Shown: positions 27,422-35,757 of the stretch, piece after piece
Layout of the letters: each line of letters opens with the position of its first letter
How positions within the stretch are numbered: the first letter of the stretch is position 1
Assembly (NCBI GenBank): GCA_009664345.1
Contig: CP043547.1
Span: 4,058,709 to 4,122,708, forward strand
Length of the DNA: 64,000 nt
Direction of reading: 5' to 3'
DNA from: Planctomycetales bacterium 10988
Lineage (GTDB): Bacteria; Planctomycetota; Planctomycetia; Pirellulales; Pb10988
The notes under the pieces: generated by a model
Databases searched by the model: none
Seen by the model: the letters and a program-made list of their open reading frames with translations, nothing else
Told to the model about the DNA's origin: nothing
Translations under genes and position numbers: made by a program

Positions 27422-27471
27422 GTCAGGAAGCGCTTTGTGCCTCAAACATTCCAACGAGAGGAGATTGTCCC

Positions 27472-27717
27472 ATGAAGATGGATGTCACCGACTGCGAAGT
27501 TCTCAGCCTCGATACCGGAGTGATCGACTGCCCAGCGACCGGCGAAAAAGTGCCAGTCCTGTTTATGACAGTGCGGATCACCGGCCAAGGGATTGTCAAT
27601 CTGGCGATCAGAAACCCACGGCGACTGAAGCACGACGTGCCGCTCGTCATTCGGCGGTCCACCGTTCTGAACGGTGGGAAGTTCGTTCCCGAGCATCCAG
27701 AAGGAGAAGTTGAATGA
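27472..27717 (+). CDS. Unknown 81-residue protein
   Basis: A small beta-rich looking protein starting MKMDVTDCEVLSLDTGVIDC. No known motif. GAGAGGAGA gives a strong ribosome site before the ATG. Its stop overlaps the next start by four bases (ATGA), so the two genes are translationally coupled. Confidence 0.65.
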   Translation: MKMDVTDCEVLSLDTGVIDCPATGEKVPVLFMTVRITGQGIVNLAIRNPRRLKHDVPLVIRRSTVLNGGKFVPEHPEGEVE

Positions 27718-28112
27718 GCAAAGACATTCCGATGATCTCTCTTGTTCGGAAGGGGACCAACAACTATCCGAGGTACGTCTTGATGAAGGCGGACACACTC
27801 AGGAACCCAAGCTATTGGACTGGTCTTGGATGGAGCGTGAATGAAACTGCTGCCCTCCTGTTCGATGACTTGAATGACGCAGCTTGGGTCTACCACGACT
27901 TGATGACCGATGCCTTGAGCGACCGTCCTTGCCATCGCTTCATCGCACCGCTCTACATCGAGATGTACGGGGACCGACCAGACTTGGCCGATCTCCGGTC
28001 TTGGTTGGAGAAGGCCGTCAGGGTCGTAGTGGACGCTCCGAGTCATGGATCGGGTCCACAAGATTCTGTTGTCATCATGATTCTGGACACGGAGGACACG
28101 AAGCCCGTCTGA
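27714..28112 (+). CDS. Unknown 132-residue protein
   Basis: Starts MSKDIPMISLVRKGTNNYPR; acidic and soluble, with no membrane segment or known motif. Coupled to the preceding gene by an ATGA overlap. After it, a TCCAACTTTTGTA element lies in the short gap before the HEAT-repeat gene. Confidence 0.65.
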   Translation: MSKDIPMISLVRKGTNNYPRYVLMKADTLRNPSYWTGLGWSVNETAALLFDDLNDAAWVYHDLMTDALSDRPCHRFIAPLYIEMYGDRPDLADLRSWLEKAVRVVVDAPSHGSGPQDSVVIMILDTEDTKPV

Positions 28113-28124
28113 GAGTTCAGCCAT

Positions 28125-28137
28125 TCCAACTTTTGTA
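28125..28137. promoter_or_regulatory. Imperfect dyad TCCAACTTTTGTA
   Basis: One-mismatch relative of TACAA-N3-TTGTA found at 37263 and 31698. It sits 35 nt before the HEAT-repeat gene. Possible operator. Confidence 0.35.
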
Positions 28138-28171
28138 TCGATGGCGGTAACTACTACTAGAGAACATCGTC

Positions 28172-28763
28172 ATGCAGGACCACAGACAACTCATCGACAA
28201 CCTTCGCACTTTCGCTCATCGAACTGACATCGAGCGAGTCAAGGAGGCCGTCCAATCCTTACGACCGTTTGGTGACGAAGCGGTCCTTGGTTTGGCAGAC
28301 GCTCTCGAAGATGACGACGACTACGTTCGGGTCATGGTCCTCGAAATCTTGTACGAGTGGGAAGGCGACGCCTCGGCGGTCCTGAACTTAGTCATCAGAT
28401 CGCTGGACGACGCTGACAGGATCGTCCGCATCTGCGCAGCTTCGGTGGTCTCCCAGCACGTTGAGAGAGCAGAAGATGCTCTGCCGGTCCTTCTGAGGTG
28501 GTTGGATACCGACGACGAACACAGCCGCCTCACCGCTGCCGCCCTGATCTTGCGAATCGCCCAGTCAGCATGACGAGATGATGGCGGTCTTGGCTGAGGG
28601 CACGAAGTTCGACGACTCGACGATCCGCTGTCTGACCGCATGGCTGCTCACGGGGCTTCGTGACGTGACACCCGAAGTCATTCCCCTGTTGCAGCAGATG
28701 CTCACGGACCCAGATGAGCTTGTGCGGTCAGTGGTTGAAGAAGAGTTGGGGTCACTCGGATGA
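28172..28763 (+). pseudogene. HEAT-repeat protein, apparently frameshifted
   Basis: The first frame (28172-28573) encodes about five HEAT-like helical repeats such as DDDDYVRVMVLEILYEWEGD and ends at TGA. A second frame, shifted by +1 and usable from about 28560 (internal ATG at 28578), carries on with VIPLLQQMLTDPDELVRSVV to 28763. Together they make one protein of about 197 residues. Either the gene is broken or two coupled parts are made. A paralogue at 40274 is split at an equivalent place. Confidence 0.7.
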
Positions 28764-29138
28764 GTCGATCTCTGCGGTCAAGTCTGCGGCGTGGTCCAAA
28801 GTTTGTAATGAACGAGAAGCCGACTGCGGCCCGAAGGCTAAAGACGGCTCGATGTCACCAACCTTGTTCCTGCGGAACACAATGTCCGGTGACACGTCAT
28901 CTGGCACAGGCCCAGAGATGTCGATTTTTTCGACCTCGTGCGGTCGTACATCCACTGAGTCCCATCCGTCACCGTAATCGTGAGCAAGTCGAGTCAACTT
29001 TGCCGAGTCAAGGTCGGCGAGACGGGAGGCATCCCAGTCAGACGGTGCTTCGATCACGAGCCGCTTACGCCACACGACCGTTTCCTCTTGCCAGAGATCG
29101 ACAAAGTGCTTCGTTGTTTGTTCTGTTGCATCAGACAT
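28752..29138 (-). CDS. Unknown 128-residue protein
   Basis: Starts MSDATEQTTKHFVDLWQEET. The frame is open further upstream, but ATG 29138 after AGGGAAT is the sensible start. The middle, LAHDYGDGWDSVDVRPHEVE, is acidic. No domain recognised. It converges on the HEAT gene, overlapping its end by 12 bases. Confidence 0.6.
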   Translation of the reverse strand: MSDATEQTTKHFVDLWQEETVVWRKRLVIEAPSDWDASRLADLDSAKLTRLAHDYGDGWDSVDVRPHEVEKIDISGPVPDDVSPDIVFRRNKVGDIEPSLAFGPQSASRSLQTLDHAADLTAEIDSSE

Positions 29139-29323
29139 GGTTCGGATTCCCTTCCTTGGTCGGTGCAACCGTCGTGCGGTGCTACCGAAGCGAGATGGCG
29201 GCATTTTACCACGATGAAGGGAATAGCGCAAATCGCCGCTCGGTTTGTTTCCACAGACCAGCCCACCGTTTTCTGTCACGAAATCGTGGCCTCCTCACTC
29301 TGATAGGTGCGGAGGACTTTTCT

Positions 29324-29638
29324 ATGACAGACGACACACTTCTCACATCCGCACTTCAGAATTTCGGCCCCAAACTCTTCACCCGCATCTCACAGTCGGA
29401 GATGTGTGAAGCCTTGGGACTTTTGGACCAAAAACAATTGGCGGCTCGGCTGGGTCTCAGCTACGACGCATTCCGGTGGCGGGTGTCAAAGGGCAGACTG
29501 CCGAAGCCCACGGTGAGATTAAGTCGGCGTGCGTACTACACCGCCGAGCAAGTGGACGCTCTTGAAATGCAGGAGGCTCAGTCAAACAATTCGGCAGCCA
29601 AAAGCAAGGAGGACAACAATGGCTCGTCGAAAAAGTAA
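29324..29638 (+). CDS. Small helix-turn-helix protein (MerR/excisionase-like)
   Basis: 104 residues. QLAARLGLSYDAFRWRVSKG looks like a helix-turn-helix followed by a wing (LPKPTVRLSRRAYYTAEQVDALE) of the kind in MerR-like or excisionase proteins. GGAGGA precedes the ATG. It overlaps the start of the primase-like gene by 20 bases, so it probably regulates or accompanies it. Confidence 0.7.
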   Translation: MTDDTLLTSALQNFGPKLFTRISQSEMCEALGLLDQKQLAARLGLSYDAFRWRVSKGRLPKPTVRLSRRAYYTAEQVDALEMQEAQSNNSAAKSKEDNNGSSKK

Positions 29639-31616
29639 ACCGCAAGTATTCAGTCGATGGAAGGATGTGCCAAGCACGTTGGCTACTCGAAACAGTTGGA
29701 AACTGCGTGGCAGAAAGGTCAACGCCAATGCGGAACCGGCTGCGACTATCGAGCAAGTTGAAGAACGACAAATGACGGTCATCGACCACACGGCAAAGAT
29801 CGTCAAGGTCATTCACCTGTACCACGAGAACCAAACCACGCCTACCAACGTATCCCCGCTGGAACGTGCCAAGCAAAGTTTCTTTCGGGCGTTCGTGAAG
29901 CCAGCCAACCGCAGGAGACTCATCAAGCGCTGCAAAGGTGCGTATGTCACTGACTCCGCAGACGAACGGTTTTGGGATTCTTCGATTGACGAGGAAGGCT
30001 GGCGGACCTTCAAGGAGTCAATGACGCTCCAGCGTACCGAGAGCCATCTTTCAGGCCGAGAAGAATACGGCATCTTCGGAGGTGAGAACTCATGCCACCT
30101 GATGATCGATCTCGACTTGCACAACGTGCCATACTCACTGTTCCTTCGACGCCTCAATGTCTTGTTGGACCATTTTCATGGGAAGTACCGTTGTCATGTT
30201 CAGGTGGCTGAGCGAGATGCTCGTGGCGTTCACATGATTCTCTTCTTCGGTAACAAGTCACCACTCAAGACTCGCCGGAAGTGGTTGAAAGAAGAATTCC
30301 AAAAGTTGGAACGGAAGCACCCTGACATTTATCTGACGGCTGACAGGATCAATGCTCTTCCCCGAGAGGAACGTAACGGCATCAAGCCAGTCGAAGTGTT
30401 TCCCGCTCGCCAGTTTGGTCAACGCCTACCGTTGGCAAGAGGCCGCATCGTCCTGCCGGACAAGCCACTGCACTTTATCTGGCGACGAGGAAAACTTCGG
30501 CAGGATGTCGAAGGCTACATGGATTGGCTGATCGACCGGGACCGACAATACATGGACAAGGATACGGTCCTGTCATTCGTGATGGAGCGTCTCGATCTGA
30601 GTTGCGCCGCTGAGAACAGTGGCAATGATGCTGCATCGCAGGTTCGAGTACCGGCGAAGCAGGCCGCCACCAAGAAGAGCCATAAGAAAGGCAAGCTGCG
30701 GGGGAAGACTCGTGGCGAGTTGGTCAAGCTGTGGAACGATGCAGACCTTGGCTTGTTTGCCAACTTCAACGCAGGAATCTACATCACGCTGAGTGTGTTA
30801 CACGCTCAAGGCGACTCTGAGGTTGATGCCGTCGAAACCGTGATGCGTTTCGTTGATGAGTTGCCAGATGTCTCAATTTGTTCTCGATTGCCGGATCAAC
30901 GAGAGAAGGTGGACACGGACATTCGGAGAATTGCTCGTGGCGTTTGGCAGGACGAGCCGTCGTACACTTGGCAGGTCGTGTCGGCGGAATGGGAGAAGAT
31001 CGGATTCCGGTTGTCTGACAAGACGACTTGGGATGCTCGACGTGACGCTCCCCCGCCCGTGGTCCCTTCAGATGTTGAGATCACGTTCACCGACGAGGAG
31101 AAGCAGGCGTTAGTTGAGAAGTTGGCTCCCATTGTGTTCGGTGAGAAACAGGCAAAGAAACCTGAGAAGCAAGAGCGATTGTTTCAAGCGATGGCCCTCT
31201 TCCTGCGGTACATCAAAGGCTGTGATCGTGAGCTACCTGTTTCAGCGTTACCCGCCATTCTCGAAAGTTTCGGACTGAAAGTTCGGAATCACGACAAACA
31301 GACCGCCTTCTTCAACTGTCTGCGTGAAATCGAGTGGTTGTACGTTTCTGTCGATTACGACCACCCCCGAAAGAGTGGCGGCGGCGTAACGCATCGGGCA
31401 AGGCGATACGGCATCGGAAAGGCAATGGCGTACAAGTTCGGCGAACCTGCTCCGTCTCTCTCTTTCTTATACCCCCCACAACAAATGGAACTATATTCTG
31501 TCTCCCGTTTTCGACGGGCAGACCCGAGACTGGATGAAATCCCCAGTTTTGAGGACCAAATCGACGATATCGGTGAAGTTCAGGCCGGAACCTCAACCAA
31601 GCCAGACAACGAATGA
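29619..31616 (+). CDS. Primase-like replication protein (archaeo-eukaryotic primase fold)
   Basis: From ATG 29619, after AGGAGG, the protein has 665 residues. A basic N-terminus leads to a primase-type core: CHLMIDLDLHNVP near residue 160 gives an acidic DxD pair, and RDARGVHMILFFG near 203 gives the sxH-like segment and a strand, as in archaeo-eukaryotic primases of mobile elements. A WRRGKLRQDVEGYMDWL region and a long helical C-terminus follow; no helicase motif is seen. Likely role: replication initiation or priming of the island when mobile. The first 30 residues of the longer open frame are not needed. Confidence 0.65.
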   Translation: MARRKSKPQVFSRWKDVPSTLATRNSWKLRGRKVNANAEPAATIEQVEERQMTVIDHTAKIVKVIHLYHENQTTPTNVSPLERAKQSFFRAFVKPANRRRLIKRCKGAYVTDSADERFWDSSIDEEGWRTFKESMTLQRTESHLSGREEYGIFGGENSCHLMIDLDLHNVPYSLFLRRLNVLLDHFHGKYRCHVQVAERDARGVHMILFFGNKSPLKTRRKWLKEEFQKLERKHPDIYLTADRINALPREERNGIKPVEVFPARQFGQRLPLARGRIVLPDKPLHFIWRRGKLRQDVEGYMDWLIDRDRQYMDKDTVLSFVMERLDLSCAAENSGNDAASQVRVPAKQAATKKSHKKGKLRGKTRGELVKLWNDADLGLFANFNAGIYITLSVLHAQGDSEVDAVETVMRFVDELPDVSICSRLPDQREKVDTDIRRIARGVWQDEPSYTWQVVSAEWEKIGFRLSDKTTWDARRDAPPPVVPSDVEITFTDEEKQALVEKLAPIVFGEKQAKKPEKQERLFQAMALFLRYIKGCDRELPVSALPAILESFGLKVRNHDKQTAFFNCLREIEWLYVSVDYDHPRKSGGGVTHRARRYGIGKAMAYKFGEPAPSLSFLYPPQQMELYSVSRFRRADPRLDEIPSFEDQIDDIGEVQAGTSTKPDNE

Positions 31617-31995
31617 ACGGCGTCGGATTTCAACAGGAGTCCCAACTTCATTCAGGCAACGACCAGTCCACCAGCACGGCCACATCCAAGCAACGAATAC
31701 AACTTTTGCAACAAGGCTGAGTGGGCGACCCTGCCAGCCAGCGGATTTCAGGCGGCGGCGATTTTCAAAATCGCAGATTCGGTGTTGCCTTCAGCCCTGT
31801 GGAGAGAAACGAGACGGGGTAGGAATAACAAAAAGGTGGGCGTATGGTTGATAGCAAGCCCACCCCCGCCAGTTTCGACCGGGGGAAAACGGACAAAGTT
31901 TCTCGGTTTCGAACTTTGCAACCCAATTTCTTCGGCCCGAATCGACTCTCCGATTGGAAGCATCGCTCGGTCGGTCGTTCTTAGCATGAGCATCA
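31617..31995. other. Gene-free region between convergent units
   Basis: About 380 nt. It contains the near-dyad TACAACTTTTGCA at 31698-31710 and a short palindrome GATTTTCAAAATC near 31760. A minus-strand open frame (31748-31996) starts at the end of a motif copy but looks non-coding. No gene is called. Confidence 0.5.
31698..31710. promoter_or_regulatory. Near-dyad TACAACTTTTGCA
   Basis: Differs by one base from the perfect dyad TACAACTTTTGTA (other strand of 37263-37275). Located 80 nt after the primase-like gene. Confidence 0.3.
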
Positions 31996-32006
31996 AGCAG
32001 GTGCCT
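31996..32006 (-). promoter_or_regulatory. Island motif copy 3 (AGGCACCTGCT)
   Basis: Follows the stop of the 32010 gene. No convincing gene lies downstream, so it may serve a lost gene. Confidence 0.55.
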
Positions 32007-32009
32007 CGA

Positions 32010-32300
32010 TCAGTTCTCCCACACCGGACCCGTTGCCTGCATTACTTCGGACACGCTTCTGATCGAAGGGATCAGTCGATCATCAACCGGCACGCCCAAC
32101 TCCCGCAACTTGGCAGCCAGTTCCGGGTGATCTGCGACTAAAAGCCCACGCTCCTCGGCGATCTCGACGTACTCTTGGGAGTCGTCCACCGGCTCGGCCT
32201 CGCCGTCGAACAGCTTAACAATGGCGTCGGCGGGATCATCGGCTTCGACACGATAGGTCATGACGTGCAATTCGTACTGTTCGATCTCGTAGCTTGGCAT
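32010..32300 (-). CDS. Unknown 96-residue acidic protein
   Basis: Starts MPSYEIEQYELHVMTYRVEA at ATG 32300; a GTG at 32312 would add four residues. Acidic; residues 1-35 look like an alpha/beta hairpin, with a helical remainder. No known motif. It is the last gene of the minus-strand series, separated from the previous one by a strong terminator, so it needs its own promoter; the motif copy at 32339 lies in that gap. Confidence 0.6.
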   Translation of the reverse strand: MPSYEIEQYELHVMTYRVEADDPADAIVKLFDGEAEPVDDSQEYVEIAEERGLLVADHPELAAKLRELGVPVDDRLIPSIRSVSEVMQATGPVWEN

Positions 32301-32338
32301 GGTTGTACTCACGGTTGGGTATGATGTTGCTGCTCTGT

Positions 32339-32350
32339 TAGCAGGTGCCT
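32339..32350 (-). promoter_or_regulatory. Island motif copy 4 (AGGCACCTGCTA)
   Basis: Lies 38 nt before the start at 32300 and downstream of a terminator. Confidence 0.75.
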
Positions 32351-32360
32351 GTTCGCTTCA

Positions 32361-32403
32361 AACAAAACCAGCCCCGATCCCGCATGAGCGAGACCGAGGC
32401 TGG
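32361..32403 (-). terminator. Rho-independent terminator, minus strand
   Basis: In the minus-strand transcript a 16-bp stem (with G-U pairs) closes on the loop UCAU and is followed by UUUUGUUU. It ends the transcript of the 32420-32662 gene. Confidence 0.85.
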
Positions 32404-32419
32404 CACGGAGACCTTCCCG

Positions 32420-32662
32420 TCAATCTTCCTGCCATCCGAAGTAATACCTCGGGTCATGGGAGAACATTAGCGTTCCTCGCTTCCCGTCCGACTTTCGCCG
32501 ACAGACGACGAAGGGGCTGAGAAATCCTTCGACCGTGTAGCGATCTTGCATTTCACTTGTTGTCAGAACTTCGCCGTACTTCTCTTCGAGTGTGGCTCGC
32601 TCGGCATCTTGGTTGACTTCTTGGACGAGTTCTCGTCTCGCATTCTCTGTTGGGTCCGACAT
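32420..32662 (-). CDS. Unknown 80-residue protein
   Basis: Starts MSDPTENARRELVQEVNQDA. Helical acidic N-terminus, then a basic beta-rich part (VVCRRKSDGKRGTLMFSHDP). No known family. CAGGAGACC precedes the ATG, the shared ribosome-site wording of this gene series. Confidence 0.65.
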   Translation of the reverse strand: MSDPTENARRELVQEVNQDAERATLEEKYGEVLTTSEMQDRYTVEGFLSPFVVCRRKSDGKRGTLMFSHDPRYYFGWQED

Positions 32663-32707
32663 CTGTTGGTCTCCTGTGAAATGAAGTGTGTTGTTCTGAC
32701 GATGGAC

Positions 32708-32719
32708 TAGCAGGTGCCT
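32708..32719 (-). promoter_or_regulatory. Island motif copy 5 (AGGCACCTGCTA)
   Basis: Lies 45 nt before the start at 32662. Confidence 0.7.
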
Positions 32720-32730
32720 TGTTGGGCGGA

Positions 32731-33018
32731 TCAGTATTCGTCCGGTCGAAGAACGCAAGAACTGCTGCGATCTGCTTCGGTGATGATCCAAAGCCTTTCG
32801 TCGAGTTTTGTGCGATACGAACTGAGGATGCGGGTGCCGTCCTCCAACGCTTGCTCGTTGGCCTCAGCGTCTTCCTCGCATACGTCACCCCAATCGCCAC
32901 GAACATGTCGAGTGATGAATTCAAGTGGGGTTTGCCCAGCTTGCTCCAAGGCTTCAAGTGCGCCCGGCGTTGCGACGACCTGTCCAAGAGGGAACAGTGG
33001 TTTGCGTTCGTCGTTCAT
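32731..33018 (-). CDS. Plasmid-type small protein of unknown function
   Basis: 95 residues from ATG 33018 after CAGGAGACC. PLFPLGQVVATPGALEALEQ at the N-terminus and LDERLWIITEADRSSSCVLR near the end match a small protein common on plasmids and integrative elements, often mislabelled as a restriction-system subunit. Its function is unknown to me. The frame is open further upstream but overlaps the next gene. Confidence 0.75.
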   Translation of the reverse strand: MNDERKPLFPLGQVVATPGALEALEQAGQTPLEFITRHVRGDWGDVCEEDAEANEQALEDGTRILSSYRTKLDERLWIITEADRSSSCVLRPDEY

Positions 33019-33059
33019 TTGGTCTCCTGTCTGAGTGAGTGACGATGTTGATGCGGAAG

Positions 33060-33071
33060 TAGCAGGTGCCT
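33060..33071 (-). promoter_or_regulatory. Island motif copy 6 (AGGCACCTGCTA)
   Basis: Lies 41 nt before the start at 33018; overlaps the stop of the preceding gene. Confidence 0.7.
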
Positions 33072-33493
33072 CACCCATAAACAGAAAGCACCGCTTCACG
33101 AACACGCTCCCACTCCCGCTCGCCAAGCTCTTCACGCTTGGTTTCGGGCAGGGGCGTGACATAGGCGTTCTGAATGGCGTCGGGATCGTCGCCGTTGAAT
33201 GAGATGGCTGGTGCCCAACCGAATCCGAAGCCCGGAGCGCCGAGGCTCCCCATCGTTTGCACGTCTTCGGCAATCAGACCGCAGCGCTCGACGAACTCAT
33301 CGAACTGCTCACGGTCGAGGATGGCGCACCACTTCCGGTGCGATCCGTTCTCCCAGCAACCTTCGAGATAGCTGTACTCGTAGCACGAGTCGTCTTCGGT
33401 CTGGTCCCAAAGCTCATCAACTTGTGGAGGTGCGAAGTCCTCGATGTCGATGCCTTCGGGAACGTCGGCGCTGTAGATGATAGAAAACTGCAT
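33071..33493 (-). CDS. Unknown 140-residue protein
   Basis: Starts MQFSIIYSADVPEGIDIEDF. Acidic, with many aromatic residues and a Gly-rich GAPGFGFGWAPAISFN stretch. No membrane segment and no recognised family, though it resembles small plasmid-borne proteins. The ATG at 33493 is chosen because CAGGAG lies upstream; the longer frame would run into the motif copy. Confidence 0.65.
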   Translation of the reverse strand: MQFSIIYSADVPEGIDIEDFAPPQVDELWDQTEDDSCYEYSYLEGCWENGSHRKWCAILDREQFDEFVERCGLIAEDVQTMGSLGAPGFGFGWAPAISFNGDDPDAIQNAYVTPLPETKREELGEREWERVREAVLSVYG

Positions 33494-33536
33494 GGGCACG
33501 GCTCCTGAGTGTGGTGATGTAGTTCCAACGCTCAGG

Positions 33537-33548
33537 TAGCAGGTGCCC
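33537..33548 (-). promoter_or_regulatory. Island motif copy 7 (GGGCACCTGCTA)
   Basis: Lies 43 nt before the start at 33493. Confidence 0.7.
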
Positions 33549-33561
33549 ATGCTCGGGCAGG

Positions 33562-33981
33562 TCAGGCCGTTGTTCGCTTCGCTCGCTTCTCAGCACGTCG
33601 GCGGTGATGTTCTGCCACGGTTTCACGCCATTCGGCGTTACCTCCGTACTGATCGAGTGGGACGGCTTCGAGATACGACAACGGACAGGAGTAGTAGAAC
33701 GGCCCCATTGACTCCTCCATCGGTTTGTAGCCCCATTCGCCTTGGTCGCAGCGCAGCAGGTCGCATTGAATCCAACGATGAGTTGATTGCACTGCCTTGC
33801 CGTCCTTGGTGAAGGTCCGCTCCCAAACACTCTACAGAACGCCGCTGAAGACGTTGCCTCGGTAGCAATGGCGAAGGCAAGTGCTTGTCACCAGCATCTC
33901 GCCAGTGTCACGCTCCCAGCCTTCAACACGCTGAGCGATGAGTTCCTTGCGGTTTACGCTGTGCGGGTAATACCAGCCCAT
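33562..33981 (-). pseudogene. DUF6927-like plasmid protein with an internal amber codon
   Basis: Reading from ATG 33981 (after CAGGAGACC) the frame begins MGWYYPHSVNRKELIAQRVE and runs 139 codons to 33562 without a shift, broken only by one TAG, around codon 52, between VFSGVL and SVWERTF. Downstream it continues through WGYKPMEESMGPFYYSCPLSY. The ends fit a small protein family frequent on plasmids and islands (DUF6927-like, from memory). A TGG-to-TAG change in an LWSVWE-like block would explain it. Both halves look under coding constraint, so the change is recent or the codon is read through. Confidence 0.75.
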
Positions 33982-34026
33982 GTTTGGTCTCCTGCTTCTT
34001 GGGTGAAAGTTGTTTGGTGCCCAAAA

Positions 34027-34038
34027 AGCAGGTGCCTA
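34027..34038 (-). promoter_or_regulatory. Island motif copy 8 (TAGGCACCTGCT)
   Basis: Lies 45 nt before the start at 33981; its TAG is the stop of the preceding gene. Confidence 0.7.
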
Positions 34039-34590
34039 CTCAACATCATGCTGCGATTGTCGTCGCTGCAAATCTCTCCGAAGTGATGAATTGGACGGCA
34101 CTCTGATTGGTGCGTCCAGCAGGCGAGTTCTCTGCTCGTCTGTGATTGGTGAACCATCACACGGCATCACGAGCATGAGGTGGTTCCTAAACCGAGCGTA
34201 TTCGACACCGAGTTCTTCAGCGGCCTCACGCATGGTGAACTGCTTGCCGGTTCGCCAATTGGTGGACTTGTAGACCCGCAAGAAGAGTGCGCCTTCTGCC
34301 ACCGGACTCAACTTCTCATTGCGAAGTCGCTCTTTGGCTTCTGCGATTTCGTCGTTTCGGTACTGCTGACGTGCTGGCTCCAGATCGATCAAATGCGTTG
34401 GTTGATCGTCGTTGACATCGGCCCACACGAGCAACACAAGCCGACCGTCACGATGTTCCAGCCGCACAAGATCATCGTGGAAGCCGTGGCCATCTGCACG
34501 GACCTGAAACGCCGAACCATCGCAGCGGCATTTGACGATCTGCTCCGAGTTGTCGTCGTTGGACAGGCAAAATGTGGCATGGTCATTCAT
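34036..34590 (-). CDS. Unknown 184-residue protein
   Basis: Starts MNDHATFCLSNDDNSEQIVK. The N-terminal 70 residues look beta-rich (CRCDGSAFQVRADG, LVLLVWADV); the C-terminal half is helical with FTMREAAEELGVEYARFRNH, which could be a helix-turn-helix. No family recognised. Thirteen bases separate it from the gene upstream, so both share a transcript. Confidence 0.6.
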   Translation of the reverse strand: MNDHATFCLSNDDNSEQIVKCRCDGSAFQVRADGHGFHDDLVRLEHRDGRLVLLVWADVNDDQPTHLIDLEPARQQYRNDEIAEAKERLRNEKLSPVAEGALFLRVYKSTNWRTGKQFTMREAAEELGVEYARFRNHLMLVMPCDGSPITDEQRTRLLDAPIRVPSNSSLRRDLQRRQSQHDVE

Positions 34591-34603
34591 CTCTTGACTC
34601 CGA

Positions 34604-34909
34604 TCATAGGGGAATCACGTCGTACTCGGTGTCTTCGCCACGTTCGAGTTTGGAGATGGCCTCGAACGACTTCATCTCCCGTTCGAGATTCATTCTGCAC
34701 AAACTGTTCAACTTGCTGACGAAGGCGATGGCCACTGGATGGTTGATGAGATCATCACCGGCGACACCGCTCCGATGAAGAGCAAGCAGGTGCCTGTGAA
34801 AGCAGCCGACGACGGCAACGAGATTACAGGCATCCTGAACGGCGTTGGCGTCAGCGGCAGCATTCTGAACCGTCTCATCTTGGCCGTTGGCGATTGCGGT
34901 CTTGGACAT
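34604..34909 (-). CDS. Unknown 101-residue protein
   Basis: Starts MSKTAIANGQDETVQNAAAD; Ala-rich N-terminus, then a helical part. It contains an internal copy of the island motif, read as Arg-His-Leu-Leu. CGGAGAAACCAC precedes the ATG. Family not recognised. Confidence 0.6.
   Translation of the reverse strand: MSKTAIANGQDETVQNAAADANAVQDACNLVAVVGCFHRHLLALHRSGVAGDDLINHPVAIAFVSKLNSLCRMNLEREMKSFEAISKLERGEDTEYDVIPL
34785..34795 (-). repeat. Island motif copy 9, inside a coding region
   Basis: AGGCACCTGCT read as Arg-His-Leu-Leu within the 34604-34909 gene. No start codon follows at the usual distance. Confidence 0.6.
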
Positions 34910-34950
34910 GTGGTTTCTCCGAGAGAACGTTTCGTGATTGTTCCCTCGGT

Positions 34951-34962
34951 TAGCAGGTGCCC
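34951..34962 (-). promoter_or_regulatory. Island motif copy 10 (GGGCACCTGCTA)
   Basis: Lies 41 nt before the start at 34909. Confidence 0.7.
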
Positions 34963-34969
34963 AAGTCGA

Positions 34970-35695
34970 TCAGAGATCGGCCTTTTTCATGGCGTCTTGA
35001 TACTTCTCTTCAAGGTCGCCATCGAGAGCGATGTTTTGGTAGATCGCCAGCGTTTCTCGCCGGGCGTGGCCGGTGATGAGTTGAAGCTCAGCATCGGCCA
35101 AACCTGAATTCCGTGTGAGCCATGTGATCGCCTGATGACGGAAGGTGTGCGGCGTGGCTTTCACGCCAGCTTTCTCAGCGAAGTCCTTCACGATCTGCTG
35201 GACCCTGCGAGTTGAATACTTTGTGTTCCGACGAGTCTGGAACAGCCAGCGGTTTTTCGGGTGAGCGGCTATGTGCGTCCGCAGCGCCGTGGCGAATGTC
35301 TTGCCGAACAGGACGTATCGATCCTTTGATCCTTTCCCCTGATTGATCCTGATTTTGCAATTCTCAAGGTCCACCTCGGCAATCTGCATGTTGCACAGTT
35401 CGCTGACCCTAACGCCGGTATAGAACAGCAGACGCAACATGAGCGAGTGCTGAACGTCGTCAGCCTGATCGACGATCTTGTAGAACCGGCGAAAGTCGTC
35501 GGCGTTCAGCACCTTGGGCAGTTTCTTCGGCTTTTTGGCCGGTCGAAGCTCGCACTTCTGTCGCACTCGCTTGCTGACGTATCGCCAGTCATCGTATGTC
35601 AGGCCGTGCTTGCGAACGATCCGGGCGATCTGCGACACGATTTCCGATTTCGCTTTTCCGTTTTGGGATGCGCCATTGGCGTTGTTTTCGGTCAT
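34970..35695 (-). CDS. Tyrosine recombinase (XerD-like integrase)
   Basis: 241 residues. The catalytic set is complete: TGVRVSELCNM (first Arg), the Lys-bearing beta-hairpin around RINQGKGSKDRYV, HTFRHQAITWL (HxxR), ITGHARRETLAIY (His and the Tyr nucleophile). The N-terminal core-binding domain is short but present. It should perform site-specific strand exchange, either island excision, multimer resolution or cassette exchange. It differs from the divergent recombinase at 25144, so the island carries two of them. Confidence 0.9.
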   Translation of the reverse strand: MTENNANGASQNGKAKSEIVSQIARIVRKHGLTYDDWRYVSKRVRQKCELRPAKKPKKLPKVLNADDFRRFYKIVDQADDVQHSLMLRLLFYTGVRVSELCNMQIAEVDLENCKIRINQGKGSKDRYVLFGKTFATALRTHIAAHPKNRWLFQTRRNTKYSTRRVQQIVKDFAEKAGVKATPHTFRHQAITWLTRNSGLADAELQLITGHARRETLAIYQNIALDGDLEEKYQDAMKKADL

Positions 35696-35757
35696 TTCAG
35701 GACTCTCCAGAGGGTGAAAGTGGCGATTCTATTTCGTGAACCGCTTGTTCTGCGAAA

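Noticed and set aside
31748-31996. Minus-strand open frame of 82 codons beginning at a motif copy
   Set aside because: Composition is not protein-like and no ribosome site or family pattern is visible.
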